This document shows, one piece after another, positions 39,555-47,791 of a stretch of 57,145 nucleotides of DNA. Under the pieces are notes generated by a model. That model saw only the letters and a program-made list of their open reading frames with translations, was not told the DNA's origin and made no database searches. Source of the DNA: Calditrichota bacterium (GTDB lineage: Bacteria; Electryoneota; B3-LCP); NCBI GenBank assembly GCA_020051775.1, contig JAGVQJ010000135.1, positions 1 to 57,145 of the forward strand. The letters run 5' to 3'. How positions within the stretch are numbered: the first letter of the stretch is position 1; each line of letters begins with the position of its first letter. The position numbers were made by a program, and so were the translations under genes.

Positions 39555-41300
39555 TTATGTTTCGATGCCACTCACAGAAATTCTGGCGCTGTCGAAGGTC
39601 GCCAAATGCGTACTGTCAATGGCCAGGTTGGTGGTAAAGTAATCCGTCCCATTCACTGATTGCTCGATGACCGCCGTAGCCACCCCCGGTACGGCAAATA
39701 TCTGCAAGTTGAATTTACCCAGGACAACGTCCTCACCCACTTGCAAGGCATTCCCCGCTTCCAGGATAGCCGCCGCGATCGCCGCCTCCCCGCCCGTGGG
39801 GAACGTCTCTTCGGTGTTTTCCGTCAGCGTCACCCGGATATACACCGGCGTCGCTGTAGGCCGGTCGAAGTAGACGGTCTGCTCATTCCCCTCCACGTCA
39901 ACCACCGTCACCTCCACCGCTCCCGTAGAAGGAATACCTGAAGCCTGGTATAGCCAGATAATATCTCCAATGGCCTGGTTGACCGCAGGCGTGTCCACCG
40001 CCTGTACTACGACGTGGAAACTATGCGCCGCACTATCCAGCCCCAACGTGGTTTCCAGCCGTAACCCGCATAAAATCCCAATCGGAGTGGTATAGGTGAA
40101 AACCGTCGCGGTGGTTTCTCCCGTAGCCAGCGTTAGATAAACTACGTCGTCTACGGCCTCAGCTACCACCGGGCAGCCCACCGTCCCATTGATCACCACC
40201 GCAATGGCCGTCGCGATTTCCGCCGTCGTCGCGCCTGGATCGGTTTCGGCATACGTCTGATCGTCAGCGTCAATCCGCCAATTATAAGCCGTAGCAACGC
40301 CGTTGAATAATACCCGTATTAGGCAGTTTGTCACCGGCCCAGTATAGCCGCGATTGCTGGTCACCGAACACCCTGTCACCTCCGGGATTTCCAGAATGTG
40401 CGCTCTAATTGCCGCATCGGTTCCCGCCCCGGCCAGAGCCAGCGAAATCAATCTCCGCGCCCGGAATTCCTGCTCGGTTTCCGCCGCCTCACCCACCGTA
40501 GCGTCCACCAAATTCTCAACGGCCGTAACCCCTACGACCGGCGTCTCGATCTGGGTCAAGGTCCCGGTCAGAGCGATCACAACCCCGGCATTAACCGCCT
40601 CGAAGGTCCCGAAATTGGCGATCTCCTCAATAATCAGATCACCCACCGGTCCAACAGCAATGGTAAACGTGCTGGCGCTGTCAACCGGTTTAAATGTGAC
40701 ATATTGCCCCTCGAATGAAGCGATAATATCCCCAGTGGCATTCATGGTATCGGAAATAAATTCTGCGCACTGTTCGACCGTGCCGCCCGGCCCCAGGATG
40801 CTGGTCAACGATCCATTAATGGTGATCTCATAGGCGTCCGGATCGGTTAAAACCTCCTGTACACTGATGCGGCAAGCCGCCAGGTTGACGTCCTGAATGA
40901 TCACCTGCTCAATCAAGAGAAATTGTTCATCCGTCTCTTCCACTGAAATGTAGAACTCGTCGGCGTGAATATCCGTACCCACCTCGGCCCAAATAACCCC
41001 CTCCACAATGGACTGCGTAGCCGGCAGCGGTTCCAAGCCGTTGATCGAACCCACTTGATAGAGCTGGTAACCCTCGGCGCTATCCGGATACATGGACAGG
41101 TAGGACGCCTCCAGCGATTGCCAGACGTCGGAAAATTCCGGGGCCAAAGCTGCGATAAGCTGTCCGAATACGCTATCCGGCTGCACGTTGATAGTCATGC
41201 CCAGCAACCCGAATTTGGCCTGTAATCGCGTCACCAGCGAAGCCACAATGTCCGGCAACCGTTTGATCACAAACCCCCCTGTCGTCACCCCGAAAGCCAT
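39555..41300 (-). CDS. Baseplate wedge protein J (gp47-like)
   Basis: 581 residues. N-terminal DIVASLVTRLQAKFG and FSDVWQSLEASYLSMYPDSAEGYQL, a central beta-rich insertion (about 130-400), and the C-terminal VNQAIGDIIWLYQASGIPSTG-type region identify baseplate assembly protein J. It forms the wedge core around the hub and triggers sheath contraction. It is longer than the P2 J protein (about 300), as in Pam3-type phages with decorated wedges. Confidence 0.88.
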   Translation of the reverse strand: MAFGVTTGGFVIKRLPDIVASLVTRLQAKFGLLGMTINVQPDSVFGQLIAALAPEFSDVWQSLEASYLSMYPDSAEGYQLYQVGSINGLEPLPATQSIVEGVIWAEVGTDIHADEFYISVEETDEQFLLIEQVIIQDVNLAACRISVQEVLTDPDAYEITINGSLTSILGPGGTVEQCAEFISDTMNATGDIIASFEGQYVTFKPVDSASTFTIAVGPVGDLIIEEIANFGTFEAVNAGVVIALTGTLTQIETPVVGVTAVENLVDATVGEAAETEQEFRARRLISLALAGAGTDAAIRAHILEIPEVTGCSVTSNRGYTGPVTNCLIRVLFNGVATAYNWRIDADDQTYAETDPGATTAEIATAIAVVINGTVGCPVVAEAVDDVVYLTLATGETTATVFTYTTPIGILCGLRLETTLGLDSAAHSFHVVVQAVDTPAVNQAIGDIIWLYQASGIPSTGAVEVTVVDVEGNEQTVYFDRPTATPVYIRVTLTENTEETFPTGGEAAIAAAILEAGNALQVGEDVVLGKFNLQIFAVPGVATAVIEQSVNGTDYFTTNLAIDSTHLATFDSARISVSGIET

Positions 41301-41309
41301 GATAAGCCC

Positions 41310-41672
41310 CTATATCTGTTGATCCGTGATCACTATGATCCCCTCGCTGCAACTGGCCGTCAAGCTGATCGTCCACACACGCGTGGATTTATTCACCGAA
41401 GAGCTGAACGCCGTGATCTCCGTCACCCCCGGAACCGCCAGAACCTCTGCTTTCATCAGCGCTTCGATGGTCGCATAATCCGGGTTTTTCTTGAATACAT
41501 CCGTCAGCCAGGGGAACCCGAAATCCGTATCCAGAGCGCACTCCCCCCGGAAGGTCCGCAGCCGGATCAAGATCTGCTGCTTGATCCGCTCCACTCCCGC
41601 CACCAGTACCAGGTCGTAATCCACAACGGACAGATCCCAGGTCGTGGAGTCTAATTTCAGGTCAACGATCAT
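41310..41672 (-). CDS. Baseplate wedge protein, gp25/GpW-like
   Basis: 120 residues. RIKQQILIRLRTFRGECALDTDFGFPW is the lysozyme-like gp25 core with its EL/TDFGFP-type region, then the C-terminal strands (IEALMKAEVLAVPGVTEI). It starts sheath polymerisation at the baseplate. ATGA overlap with the fibre gene upstream. Confidence 0.85.
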   Translation of the reverse strand: MIVDLKLDSTTWDLSVVDYDLVLVAGVERIKQQILIRLRTFRGECALDTDFGFPWLTDVFKKNPDYATIEALMKAEVLAVPGVTEITAFSSSVNKSTRVWTISLTASCSEGIIVITDQQI

Positions 41673-42565
41673 GCCGCCACCTTGATGATAAACGCCAGCG
41701 CATAATATGGGTCCAGATTGCTCTCGCTGCTGTGAGCATCCACCGCCGCTCCGCTGTGCGCCGATAGGCTATGATCTGCGGGCGCCGTCACGGAATGCCC
41801 CTGGGCTGCGTGATCTCCGGCCTGAGTTACGCTATGAGACAATGTCGCCGGAGTCCCGCTAAATGTTGGAGTGCTTACCGTTCCGGCTGGTGTCCCTCCA
41901 GTAGCGTCCGCCGGAGCACCGGTAATTGCATGATTCAAATCCGAAGCATTATTAAAAACTGCTACGGATGCGCCCGATCCCTGCGGTGAAGTCCTGCCCG
42001 TATGAGCCGTCACCGCCAACGTGCCGGCAGTATGTCCGTGGTTTGCCAGAGCGTCACCGGTGAACGTCGGCTGGCTTACCGTCCCGGCCGGAGTGTAGCT
42101 GTGATCCCCAACCCCCGCACCACTATGACTCAGAGCGGCATGATCTCCAACTGCCAGCCCGGTATGAGTCAAATCGCTGTGTGCTGCCGGCTGCGTGACG
42201 GTATGGTCATTATGATCATGCGTTGCTGCCCCGCCCGACTGCGTCAGCGATCCTGTCACGTTGGTCTTGGCCGCTCCCGCCTCGTCCGCTGTCGCGCCCA
42301 CGATGAACTTGTCTCTTAAATCCGGCGTGCCATTGGTCCCGTCGCACAATCGCCAGCCCGAAGGAATCGTAGCAATCGTACCTGACCACATGGAAATCAA
42401 ACCCACCGGGATCCAATCCAGCCGGGCGTTCAGATGGTCAACAACAGAATTAACAATATTCGCGCACAGATCATCTAAAGGCGGTAAATCCGAAGCGAAT
42501 TCCCCCGACAAAAATTCCGCCTTCATGGCCGCCGTTAAAGCCTCAGCATCTAAGGGCAATCCCAT
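41669..42565 (-). CDS. Tail-collar-domain fibre with His-rich repeats
   Basis: 298 residues. Residues about 50-90 hold the tail collar domain (ISMWSGTIATIPSGWRLCDG, then TPDLRDKFIVG). The C-terminal two thirds is a low-complexity run of short strands with many Gly-Asp-His and Ala-Ser-His units (THDHNDH, VGDHAALSHSG, AGDHAAQGHS), the type that binds iron along trimeric fibres such as T4 gp12. Ends with YALAFIIKVAA, a standard fibre tip terminus. Lies within the baseplate cluster rather than at its end. Confidence 0.82.
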   Translation of the reverse strand: MGLPLDAEALTAAMKAEFLSGEFASDLPPLDDLCANIVNSVVDHLNARLDWIPVGLISMWSGTIATIPSGWRLCDGTNGTPDLRDKFIVGATADEAGAAKTNVTGSLTQSGGAATHDHNDHTVTQPAAHSDLTHTGLAVGDHAALSHSGAGVGDHSYTPAGTVSQPTFTGDALANHGHTAGTLAVTAHTGRTSPQGSGASVAVFNNASDLNHAITGAPADATGGTPAGTVSTPTFSGTPATLSHSVTQAGDHAAQGHSVTAPADHSLSAHSGAAVDAHSSESNLDPYYALAFIIKVAA

Positions 42566-43192
42566 TTACAGACTCCCTTTAATGACGGTTAACAAGGTTT
42601 TGATCTGCGTTACCGTTGCCATCGCCGAGGGCGCCAACTGCAACGGCCCACTGATTGGGTCAGTGATTAATCCGCCGTTCGCAATGGTTGTTGTCAATAC
42701 GGTCAAGAGTTGACTTAATAAATCCAACAACTCATGTTGCGCATCTTTCCCTATCGCGATCTTCCCATTGCTGAATTTGATCCGCATGGCCGTAGACGCC
42801 ATCCGGTGGGAAAACGGCCACACCCCAGGAATCGCCACAGCATCAGACATATCGAATCGCCTCGGATCCTCCGGGTCCACCTCCCGCCCATCTAACGCCA
42901 CCCATTTGTCCAGCGACCGATCCGCAAATACCAGCAGTACCAAATCCCCTGGTTGCACGTCCAGGATCAATCCGCCCCGCGCCGTCTGCGGCATAACCAC
43001 CGGCACTCCATTCACAATGGGCAGCGACCGCGCTATCCCGTCGCTGTACCGGCGTTTGATGAGCGGCTTAACCAAGGCTCTCTGTTCGTCGGCGTTGTAT
43101 GAAACCACCCTCCCTGGCAGAGCGAAATTCACCCCCGCCATGAACCCGGCCATCGCGTCCTGAATCAGTTCATTGATTTCAATGGCTGCCAT
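42566..43192 (-). CDS. Baseplate spike protein, Gp138 N-terminal domain
   Basis: 208 residues. LPGRVVSYNADEQRALVKPLIKRR, LPIVNGVPVVMPQTARGGLILDVQPGDLVLLVFADRSLD is the OB-fold domain of phage Gp138-type spikes, followed by a short beta-helix-like part with small-residue repeats. It is the membrane-piercing tip below the hub. The ATG shares a base with the hub stop. Confidence 0.85.
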   Translation of the reverse strand: MAAIEINELIQDAMAGFMAGVNFALPGRVVSYNADEQRALVKPLIKRRYSDGIARSLPIVNGVPVVMPQTARGGLILDVQPGDLVLLVFADRSLDKWVALDGREVDPEDPRRFDMSDAVAIPGVWPFSHRMASTAMRIKFSNGKIAIGKDAQHELLDLLSQLLTVLTTTIANGGLITDPISGPLQLAPSAMATVTQIKTLLTVIKGSL

Positions 43193-44160
43193 TAAGCCGC
43201 CTCGATTTCAGTCAAGATCGGCGTCGTGGTAAACGGCCCTTGGTCGTGCGTATCACCCTTGTGCTTGACCTCCCAGACCCGGAAGAGCGTCGCCTCCGGG
43301 ATGTCCGCGCATTGCAGCATCACCCGCCCGCCCGGTTCTATCAAGGGTTGTAGCAGGGCCGGAACTTTCCACCCCTTCAGCACCCGGCGCGGTTTCAAAA
43401 TGTAAACCCGCATCGGCTGCACTTCCTGCGTGGGATCGTCTTCGTCTTTCAGGCAACCGCGATAATCCAGAATCCGCTCCGGCGACCCAATCAGCCCCGT
43501 TCCCGGCGACAGCAGCACCACTTCCGATCCATTATCCAAACGCCGCTGCAGAATCTGCAGGACGTTATTCTGCACCGACCATTCCAAATCAAAACCATTG
43601 CAGAGCTTGTCTAGGCAATCCGCCGCCAGACCGGAGAATGAAAAACCCTTATGATAAATCTTGCCCAGCAATCCCGGCACGTCTCGCGCCGATAATCCCT
43701 TGAGTTTGAACGCATTGACCAACCCCTCCAGCACCATGCGCGGGGTTGATCCCTCCTTGTAGCTCATTTCCACCAGCGTTTCCCGCAACGCCCGGTCGCC
43801 GTCCGCCGCTTCCAGGTGCGTGATAATATCCGGCCCTTGACGACGCGATAACACCTCCCCGCGTGATTTGCCGCTTCCCCCCTTGCGTTGCCCTGGATTG
43901 CTGTAGGTAATATCCCCCTTGAAAATCATTTTCGGCCCGCCCGCCTCCTCGTATCCTGCCAGGATCTCTAAAGAGAGCCCGTCACTGTGAATCTTATCCC
44001 GCGTGCCTTTCGATAAATTCCAAATATCCAGCGAAGCCGTATTGCAAGTCCGAGTCGAAGTTTTCTCCACCTCGAACGCCATGTGCAGCCCTTCGACCGT
44101 CAGCCAGGTTAAATCCCGCAGCCCAATTCGCGCGATACAAGTCCGGTCGAAATAGTTCAC
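43192..44160 (-). CDS. Baseplate hub protein (GTG start)
   Basis: 322 residues. I use the GTG at 44160, in a 4-base GTGA overlap with the plug gene and 5 bases after GGAGG. The ATG at 44328 would overlap the upstream gene by 172 bases. Residues include TCNTASLDIWNLSKGTRDKI, then a long hub body with GLAADCLDKLCNGFDLEWSVQ and VLQILQRRLDNGS, matching gp44/gp19-type hub folds of short myoviruses. It forms the ring between tail tube and spike. Confidence 0.78.
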   Translation of the reverse strand: MNYFDRTCIARIGLRDLTWLTVEGLHMAFEVEKTSTRTCNTASLDIWNLSKGTRDKIHSDGLSLEILAGYEEAGGPKMIFKGDITYSNPGQRKGGSGKSRGEVLSRRQGPDIITHLEAADGDRALRETLVEMSYKEGSTPRMVLEGLVNAFKLKGLSARDVPGLLGKIYHKGFSFSGLAADCLDKLCNGFDLEWSVQNNVLQILQRRLDNGSEVVLLSPGTGLIGSPERILDYRGCLKDEDDPTQEVQPMRVYILKPRRVLKGWKVPALLQPLIEPGGRVMLQCADIPEATLFRVWEVKHKGDTHDQGPFTTTPILTEIEAA

Positions 44161-44480
44161 AGATCCGCCTCCGGGATATAGCGCAATTTCACCCGGCCCG
44201 TAGCCAAATCCGTGCGGCTGATCGAAGTCAATTTCCCTGTATCGTCCACCGCCATCAGACTCCCCGGAGGTAACCCCAGGCCCGGCAGAAAATGCACCAA
44301 TTCCTGTCCCAGTAGGATCTTGCGGCAAGTCACCAATGGCGTGCCGTCCGTTTTGTAAAATCCAATCGTCCAGTAAGCGCCGCGGTCATTCCAGCCCAGC
44401 TTGAGCAGATAAACCTTGCCATCCAGCGTTACGCTCTGGCTGAAATTCGGATGATCGAATAGTGGAATCTTCAGAGCCAT
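44157..44480 (-). CDS. Baseplate plug protein
   Basis: 107 residues from the ATG at 44480 (MALKIPLFDHPNFSQSVTLD). The larger frame upstream overlaps the next gene and is not protein-like. VYLLKLGWNDRGAYWTIGFY with a terminal YIPEADL agrees with the baseplate plug proteins of Pam3-like phages, which start DFPxQxxxxxLDGxxYxLxLxWN. It closes the tube above the spike. Confidence 0.75.
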   Translation of the reverse strand: MALKIPLFDHPNFSQSVTLDGKVYLLKLGWNDRGAYWTIGFYKTDGTPLVTCRKILLGQELVHFLPGLGLPPGSLMAVDDTGKLTSISRTDLATGRVKLRYIPEADL

Positions 44481-44481
44481 A

Positions 44482-44736
44482 TTAAGGCACAGACTGTACA
44501 TCGGGAGGGGTTGCACCTTTCGACGGCGTAGCAACCGCGTAGATTCCGCATCCCGCCGTGGCCGCCGTAAGCAGGGGCACAAGTTCCCCAAGCGGCATCC
44601 CTTTGGCTATGGTTCCCCAGGTCACTGCTATCAAAATCCCCACGCAAGCCAACCCCGCCAACTTTCGCACAGAGGCCAGCCCCGTAGACGGATCAGCAAC
44701 CCAGAACTTCGGGTTGTACCAATTATAAGTAAGCAT
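44482..44736 (-). CDS. Small two-helix membrane protein, holin candidate
   Basis: 84 residues from the ATG at 44736, after AAAAGGAGAGATC. Two hydrophobic helices (LAGLACVGILIAVTWGTIA; LVPLLTAATAGCGIYAVAT) separated by a short polar turn fit a class II holin. Lies away from the endolysin but beside a spanin-like gene, so a second lysis cluster is possible. Confidence 0.6.
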   Translation of the reverse strand: MLTYNWYNPKFWVADPSTGLASVRKLAGLACVGILIAVTWGTIAKGMPLGELVPLLTAATAGCGIYAVATPSKGATPPDVQSVP

Positions 44737-44747
44737 GATCTCTCCTT

Positions 44748-45239
44748 TTAGAGTCCTTGAGCTACTGCGTACACCGTCAACCCCAGCGCCGCGCCTACCA
44801 GCCCCGCCTCCACGTACCGCCATTTCGAGGTCTTGACGGCCTTGTAAATCGTTTCTTTAATGTACTTGTTGACGTAGACAGTATCATGCGGATATTCGAT
44901 GGTTGGGAACCACAGCGCTACGTCCTGAAAGAGATTTTTTCGCAGGTCGTAACCCAGCGACAGCCTCGCGTCTATACGCAGAGCTCCGTCATCAATGACC
45001 GTGAATCCAGTATCCAGCAGAGCGACAGAGTCCACGATCACCGGGACCGCCCTTTCGACGTAGATCCTCTTGGTGATTTCTATCTTGATCGTGTCATGAA
45101 CCACACTGATGACCGTCACTGTATCCGTTTTGGGTGGCGGAATTACCGGCTCCGGCTTCCCGCATCCCCGCGTCAACAGCAACAGACAAACCACCGCGCC
45201 TAAAAAGACGATCAGGTAGAGTTTGAATCTATCCGTCAT
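44748..45239 (-). CDS. Membrane protein with N- and C-terminal helices, spanin-like
   Basis: 163 residues. An N-terminal signal anchor (LYLIVFLGAVVCLLLLTRGC), Pro-rich linker (KPEPVIPPPK), then a repetitive strand-rich extracytoplasmic part with DTVTVISVVHDTIKIEI and PHDTVYVN motifs, and a second hydrophobic end (VEAGLVGAALGLTVYAVAQ). It could be an Rz-type spanin or a phage membrane protein of the lysis group. Evidence is structural only. ATGA overlap with the beta-helix gene upstream. Confidence 0.5.
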   Translation of the reverse strand: MTDRFKLYLIVFLGAVVCLLLLTRGCGKPEPVIPPPKTDTVTVISVVHDTIKIEITKRIYVERAVPVIVDSVALLDTGFTVIDDGALRIDARLSLGYDLRKNLFQDVALWFPTIEYPHDTVYVNKYIKETIYKAVKTSKWRYVEAGLVGAALGLTVYAVAQGL

Positions 45240-46615
45240 CTTGGCCCCAACTCAATGCCTTCCAGATAGTACATCGAATCCGGCATGGCCACTATCGTTG
45301 AATCCCCGCTGTTATTCAGCATTCGTAAAATACCGGTTCTGGCCGCCCCATCCCGATCCATAGAGAGGAATCCCGCCGTGCCTGCCAGGTAGAGTTCCTG
45401 CTGTAATTTATCATAGGTATTGTAAATCAACCGCGCATTTGATCCCGTCGCAGTCATAATCTGCAAAACCAAATCGGAGGGTTCTCCGCCTAATGTAACG
45501 TCCCTGGCTATGAGCGATTCAAACACATAATGATTCCCCTTTGGCCCTATGACCCGCGCCGCAAATTCCTGGTTGGTCATTGTGATCGTTTCATTTTCAA
45601 AATAGTTGGCGCGCCAGAACAACATAATCGGTGGCGATATATTGGGATCTGCCGAGCTGTCAATAGAGCAGACATTATTCCCAAAATTCCCCTCTACCCG
45701 TACTGTATCACAGGTCTGAATATAGACCGAGTAAAACGCCAGAGTCAAGTCGTTACTCTGCCAGGCCGAGATAAAATTCGATCCATAAAGAGACGCCTTA
45801 ACCGAGTCATGGGCGTAAAACGCGGCATTGCCCACCCCGGCTGTAGTCGTCCAGGTCTTCAGGGTCGCCCCGGAAATATCCACATTCGCTTCGTTGGCCG
45901 CTCCCATTACATAGGCATTGGCGGTCGTCTCATAATAACCACCCATGACGTACACCGTCGTATTGCGGTTCTCGTCAGGAACATGCAGGCAAGAAGTAGT
46001 CGTGCTAAATCCATTGCACTCGCGCAACCAGGCCGTCACTGGCACGGTGATGGAATTGCTGCGCCCGAACGTCCACATGATCCCCCGCTGGTCGCACTTA
46101 AGCAGATCGCTATACGAGGAGAAACACATCGAATCAGCGCCAGTCCCTGTGCCTTCAAAGACCGTTCGCTCCCCCCAAATCGAATCGCGCGCCTCCAGAA
46201 ACCTGGCCTTGACCACGCAATCTTTGAAGTGGTAATTACCTCGTCCCAGGGCATTCCCCAATCCTGTGGTGACGATAGAGAGGTCTTCAAAAAAAACGTG
46301 CGTCGCGCTATCCGGGGGAAGAATTAAACTATCCGATCCCGTCAGGGTCGTCACCCAGGACCCCGATCCGATGATATAAACTGTATCCACCGCAACACCG
46401 AGAGGCGCCTTATCCAAAGCGTAGCTTCCCGGAGTTAAATTAATGGTTTTCCCGTTGCCGATACTGCCCAGTCCTGCAGTCAGGCTGATCGTACCAACCG
46501 GAGCAATCTCCAGTTGCGGGTTGTTCTGCGCCGTCAACTGAAAGAGATCGCCATTGAATTGCGCCCCAACCGGTAACGCGCACAACAGCAGAGTCCATGC
46601 GATCACAGTTCTCAT
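45236..46615 (-). CDS. Exported beta-helix-type protein in the late operon
   Basis: 459 residues from the ATG at 46615, fixed by a 4-base overlap with the preceding stop. Signal peptide MRTVIAWTLLLCALPVGAQ, then a right-handed beta-helix-like body with regular short strands (DSIWGERTVFEGTGTGADSM, NTTVYVMGGYYETTANAYVMG). Phage tail spikes share this fold but are not normally exported, so this protein probably reaches the periplasm or cell surface of the host. Function unknown. Confidence 0.6.
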   Translation of the reverse strand: MRTVIAWTLLLCALPVGAQFNGDLFQLTAQNNPQLEIAPVGTISLTAGLGSIGNGKTINLTPGSYALDKAPLGVAVDTVYIIGSGSWVTTLTGSDSLILPPDSATHVFFEDLSIVTTGLGNALGRGNYHFKDCVVKARFLEARDSIWGERTVFEGTGTGADSMCFSSYSDLLKCDQRGIMWTFGRSNSITVPVTAWLRECNGFSTTTSCLHVPDENRNTTVYVMGGYYETTANAYVMGAANEANVDISGATLKTWTTTAGVGNAAFYAHDSVKASLYGSNFISAWQSNDLTLAFYSVYIQTCDTVRVEGNFGNNVCSIDSSADPNISPPIMLFWRANYFENETITMTNQEFAARVIGPKGNHYVFESLIARDVTLGGEPSDLVLQIMTATGSNARLIYNTYDKLQQELYLAGTAGFLSMDRDGAARTGILRMLNNSGDSTIVAMPDSMYYLEGIELGPR

Positions 46616-47142
46616 TCTTTCACCCCTGTCTGTTCTCTGGTAATCGTTATTCGATAAGCTTTCGCGGCATTGCTGTTGGTTATTGCACAATCAATCCAGA
46701 AATAAGGCACGCCATCCTGATTGATAACCATACAGTATTTTCCGCCGTGGGTCCAAGTGAACGTATGATCCAGGTTTGCCAGAGCTAAACCTCCGGTATA
46801 ATTATAAGCATAGCGCCTGACCCCGGTCGCTGATCGCTGCGCCAATGTATCCCCTTCCGCCGACCCCCAGGCCTTGCAATATGACCAGGCAATACTATCA
46901 ATCGGCGTGCTGGATGCCTCCACTGTGTCCACGATCACATTCCAGCACACAAACGCTTTCGGCGTCTGCTGGAAATTGTCCATGGCGTTCCAATCATAGG
47001 TCGCCAGCCGGATATACCGCGTCTCTCCCGCCGCCAACATAAATGGCGAGAGTGTCCCGGAACTTAAATTTTGCTGTGCCCAGGCCGGCCCGCAGTTGCA
47101 CACCAGCATTGCCAGTAGGAAAATAGGCAAGTATCGTCTCAT
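46612..47142 (-). CDS. Exported protein of unknown function in the late operon
   Basis: 176 residues from the ATG at 47142 (MRRYLPIFLLAMLVCNCGPAW), after AGGTGAACC. The N terminus is a Sec signal, with Cys pairs near the cleavage region that could form a lipobox. The mature part is strand-rich with paired Cys (FVCWN, YCKAW, YCMVIN, IDCAI), suggesting disulfides. Translationally coupled to the beta-helix protein, so the two may act together outside the inner membrane. Confidence 0.6.
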   Translation of the reverse strand: MRRYLPIFLLAMLVCNCGPAWAQQNLSSGTLSPFMLAAGETRYIRLATYDWNAMDNFQQTPKAFVCWNVIVDTVEASSTPIDSIAWSYCKAWGSAEGDTLAQRSATGVRRYAYNYTGGLALANLDHTFTWTHGGKYCMVINQDGVPYFWIDCAITNSNAAKAYRITITREQTGVKE

Positions 47143-47170
47143 CGGTTCACCTGTATTTTTCAATGGTTGA

Positions 47171-47791
47171 TTATTCCGTAACCGCCGTCACCGTCCCGCG
47201 ATTTAACGGTGGCGCCGCCCGATTCTGCAGGTACGGTCCGTAATACTGAACTATCTGCACGTTCGACTTGATGATCTCCCGCAACGTGGCATTGAATTTC
47301 AGCGCCGATCCATCCCCCGCCCGCTTCGTCACGTGCACCCGTATCAGAGCCATATTGTAATACACCTTCAGCCCCAACACGACCGTCAGCAGGTATTTCC
47401 CCTTAACCAATGCCTCCAGCCGGTAGAAAGCCGCCTGAGTCGGCGCCGCTTTTGTGCTGGTATCAATAGCCCCCGGAGGCCGTGACCAAATCACTTTGAC
47501 TTTTTCTGTTTTATTTTTACCCCGCACATCAATCTCTGAGGTATTATTACTACCCTGAGACACCATCGGAGTGGCAGAGACGATCCCCTCGAACGTCACC
47601 TGCTGAGGCTTGAGCAGAATATGGTCCGACCCGTCAGCACTATCTTCGATGGGGTAATTCGTAGCCTCCGACTCGAACGTATATTCTTCCTGCTTGACCA
47701 CGTCGCATTGCACGTAGAAACTGTCAAACCCCTCCAGCATCAATCCCTTGACGCGCCGCCCATTGACGATGATCACCGGGTTCTCAGCCAT
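47171..47791 (-). CDS. Dit-like tail protein
   Basis: 206 residues. NPVIIVNGRRVKGLMLEGFDSFYVQCDV and YTFESEATNYPIEDSADGSDHILLKPQQVTFEGIVSATP correspond to the Dit-like N-terminal domain of myovirus tube-initiator proteins. It joins the tail tube to the baseplate. Begins with a one-base overlap with the tape measure stop. Confidence 0.78.
   Translation of the reverse strand: MAENPVIIVNGRRVKGLMLEGFDSFYVQCDVVKQEEYTFESEATNYPIEDSADGSDHILLKPQQVTFEGIVSATPMVSQGSNNTSEIDVRGKNKTEKVKVIWSRPPGAIDTSTKAAPTQAAFYRLEALVKGKYLLTVVLGLKVYYNMALIRVHVTKRAGDGSALKFNATLREIIKSNVQIVQYYGPYLQNRAAPPLNRGTVTAVTE

Noticed and set aside
44161..44328. Longer hub protein starting at ATG 44328
   Set aside because: Would overlap the plug gene by 172 bases. 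A GTG at 44160 with GGAGG and a 4-base overlap is the better start.
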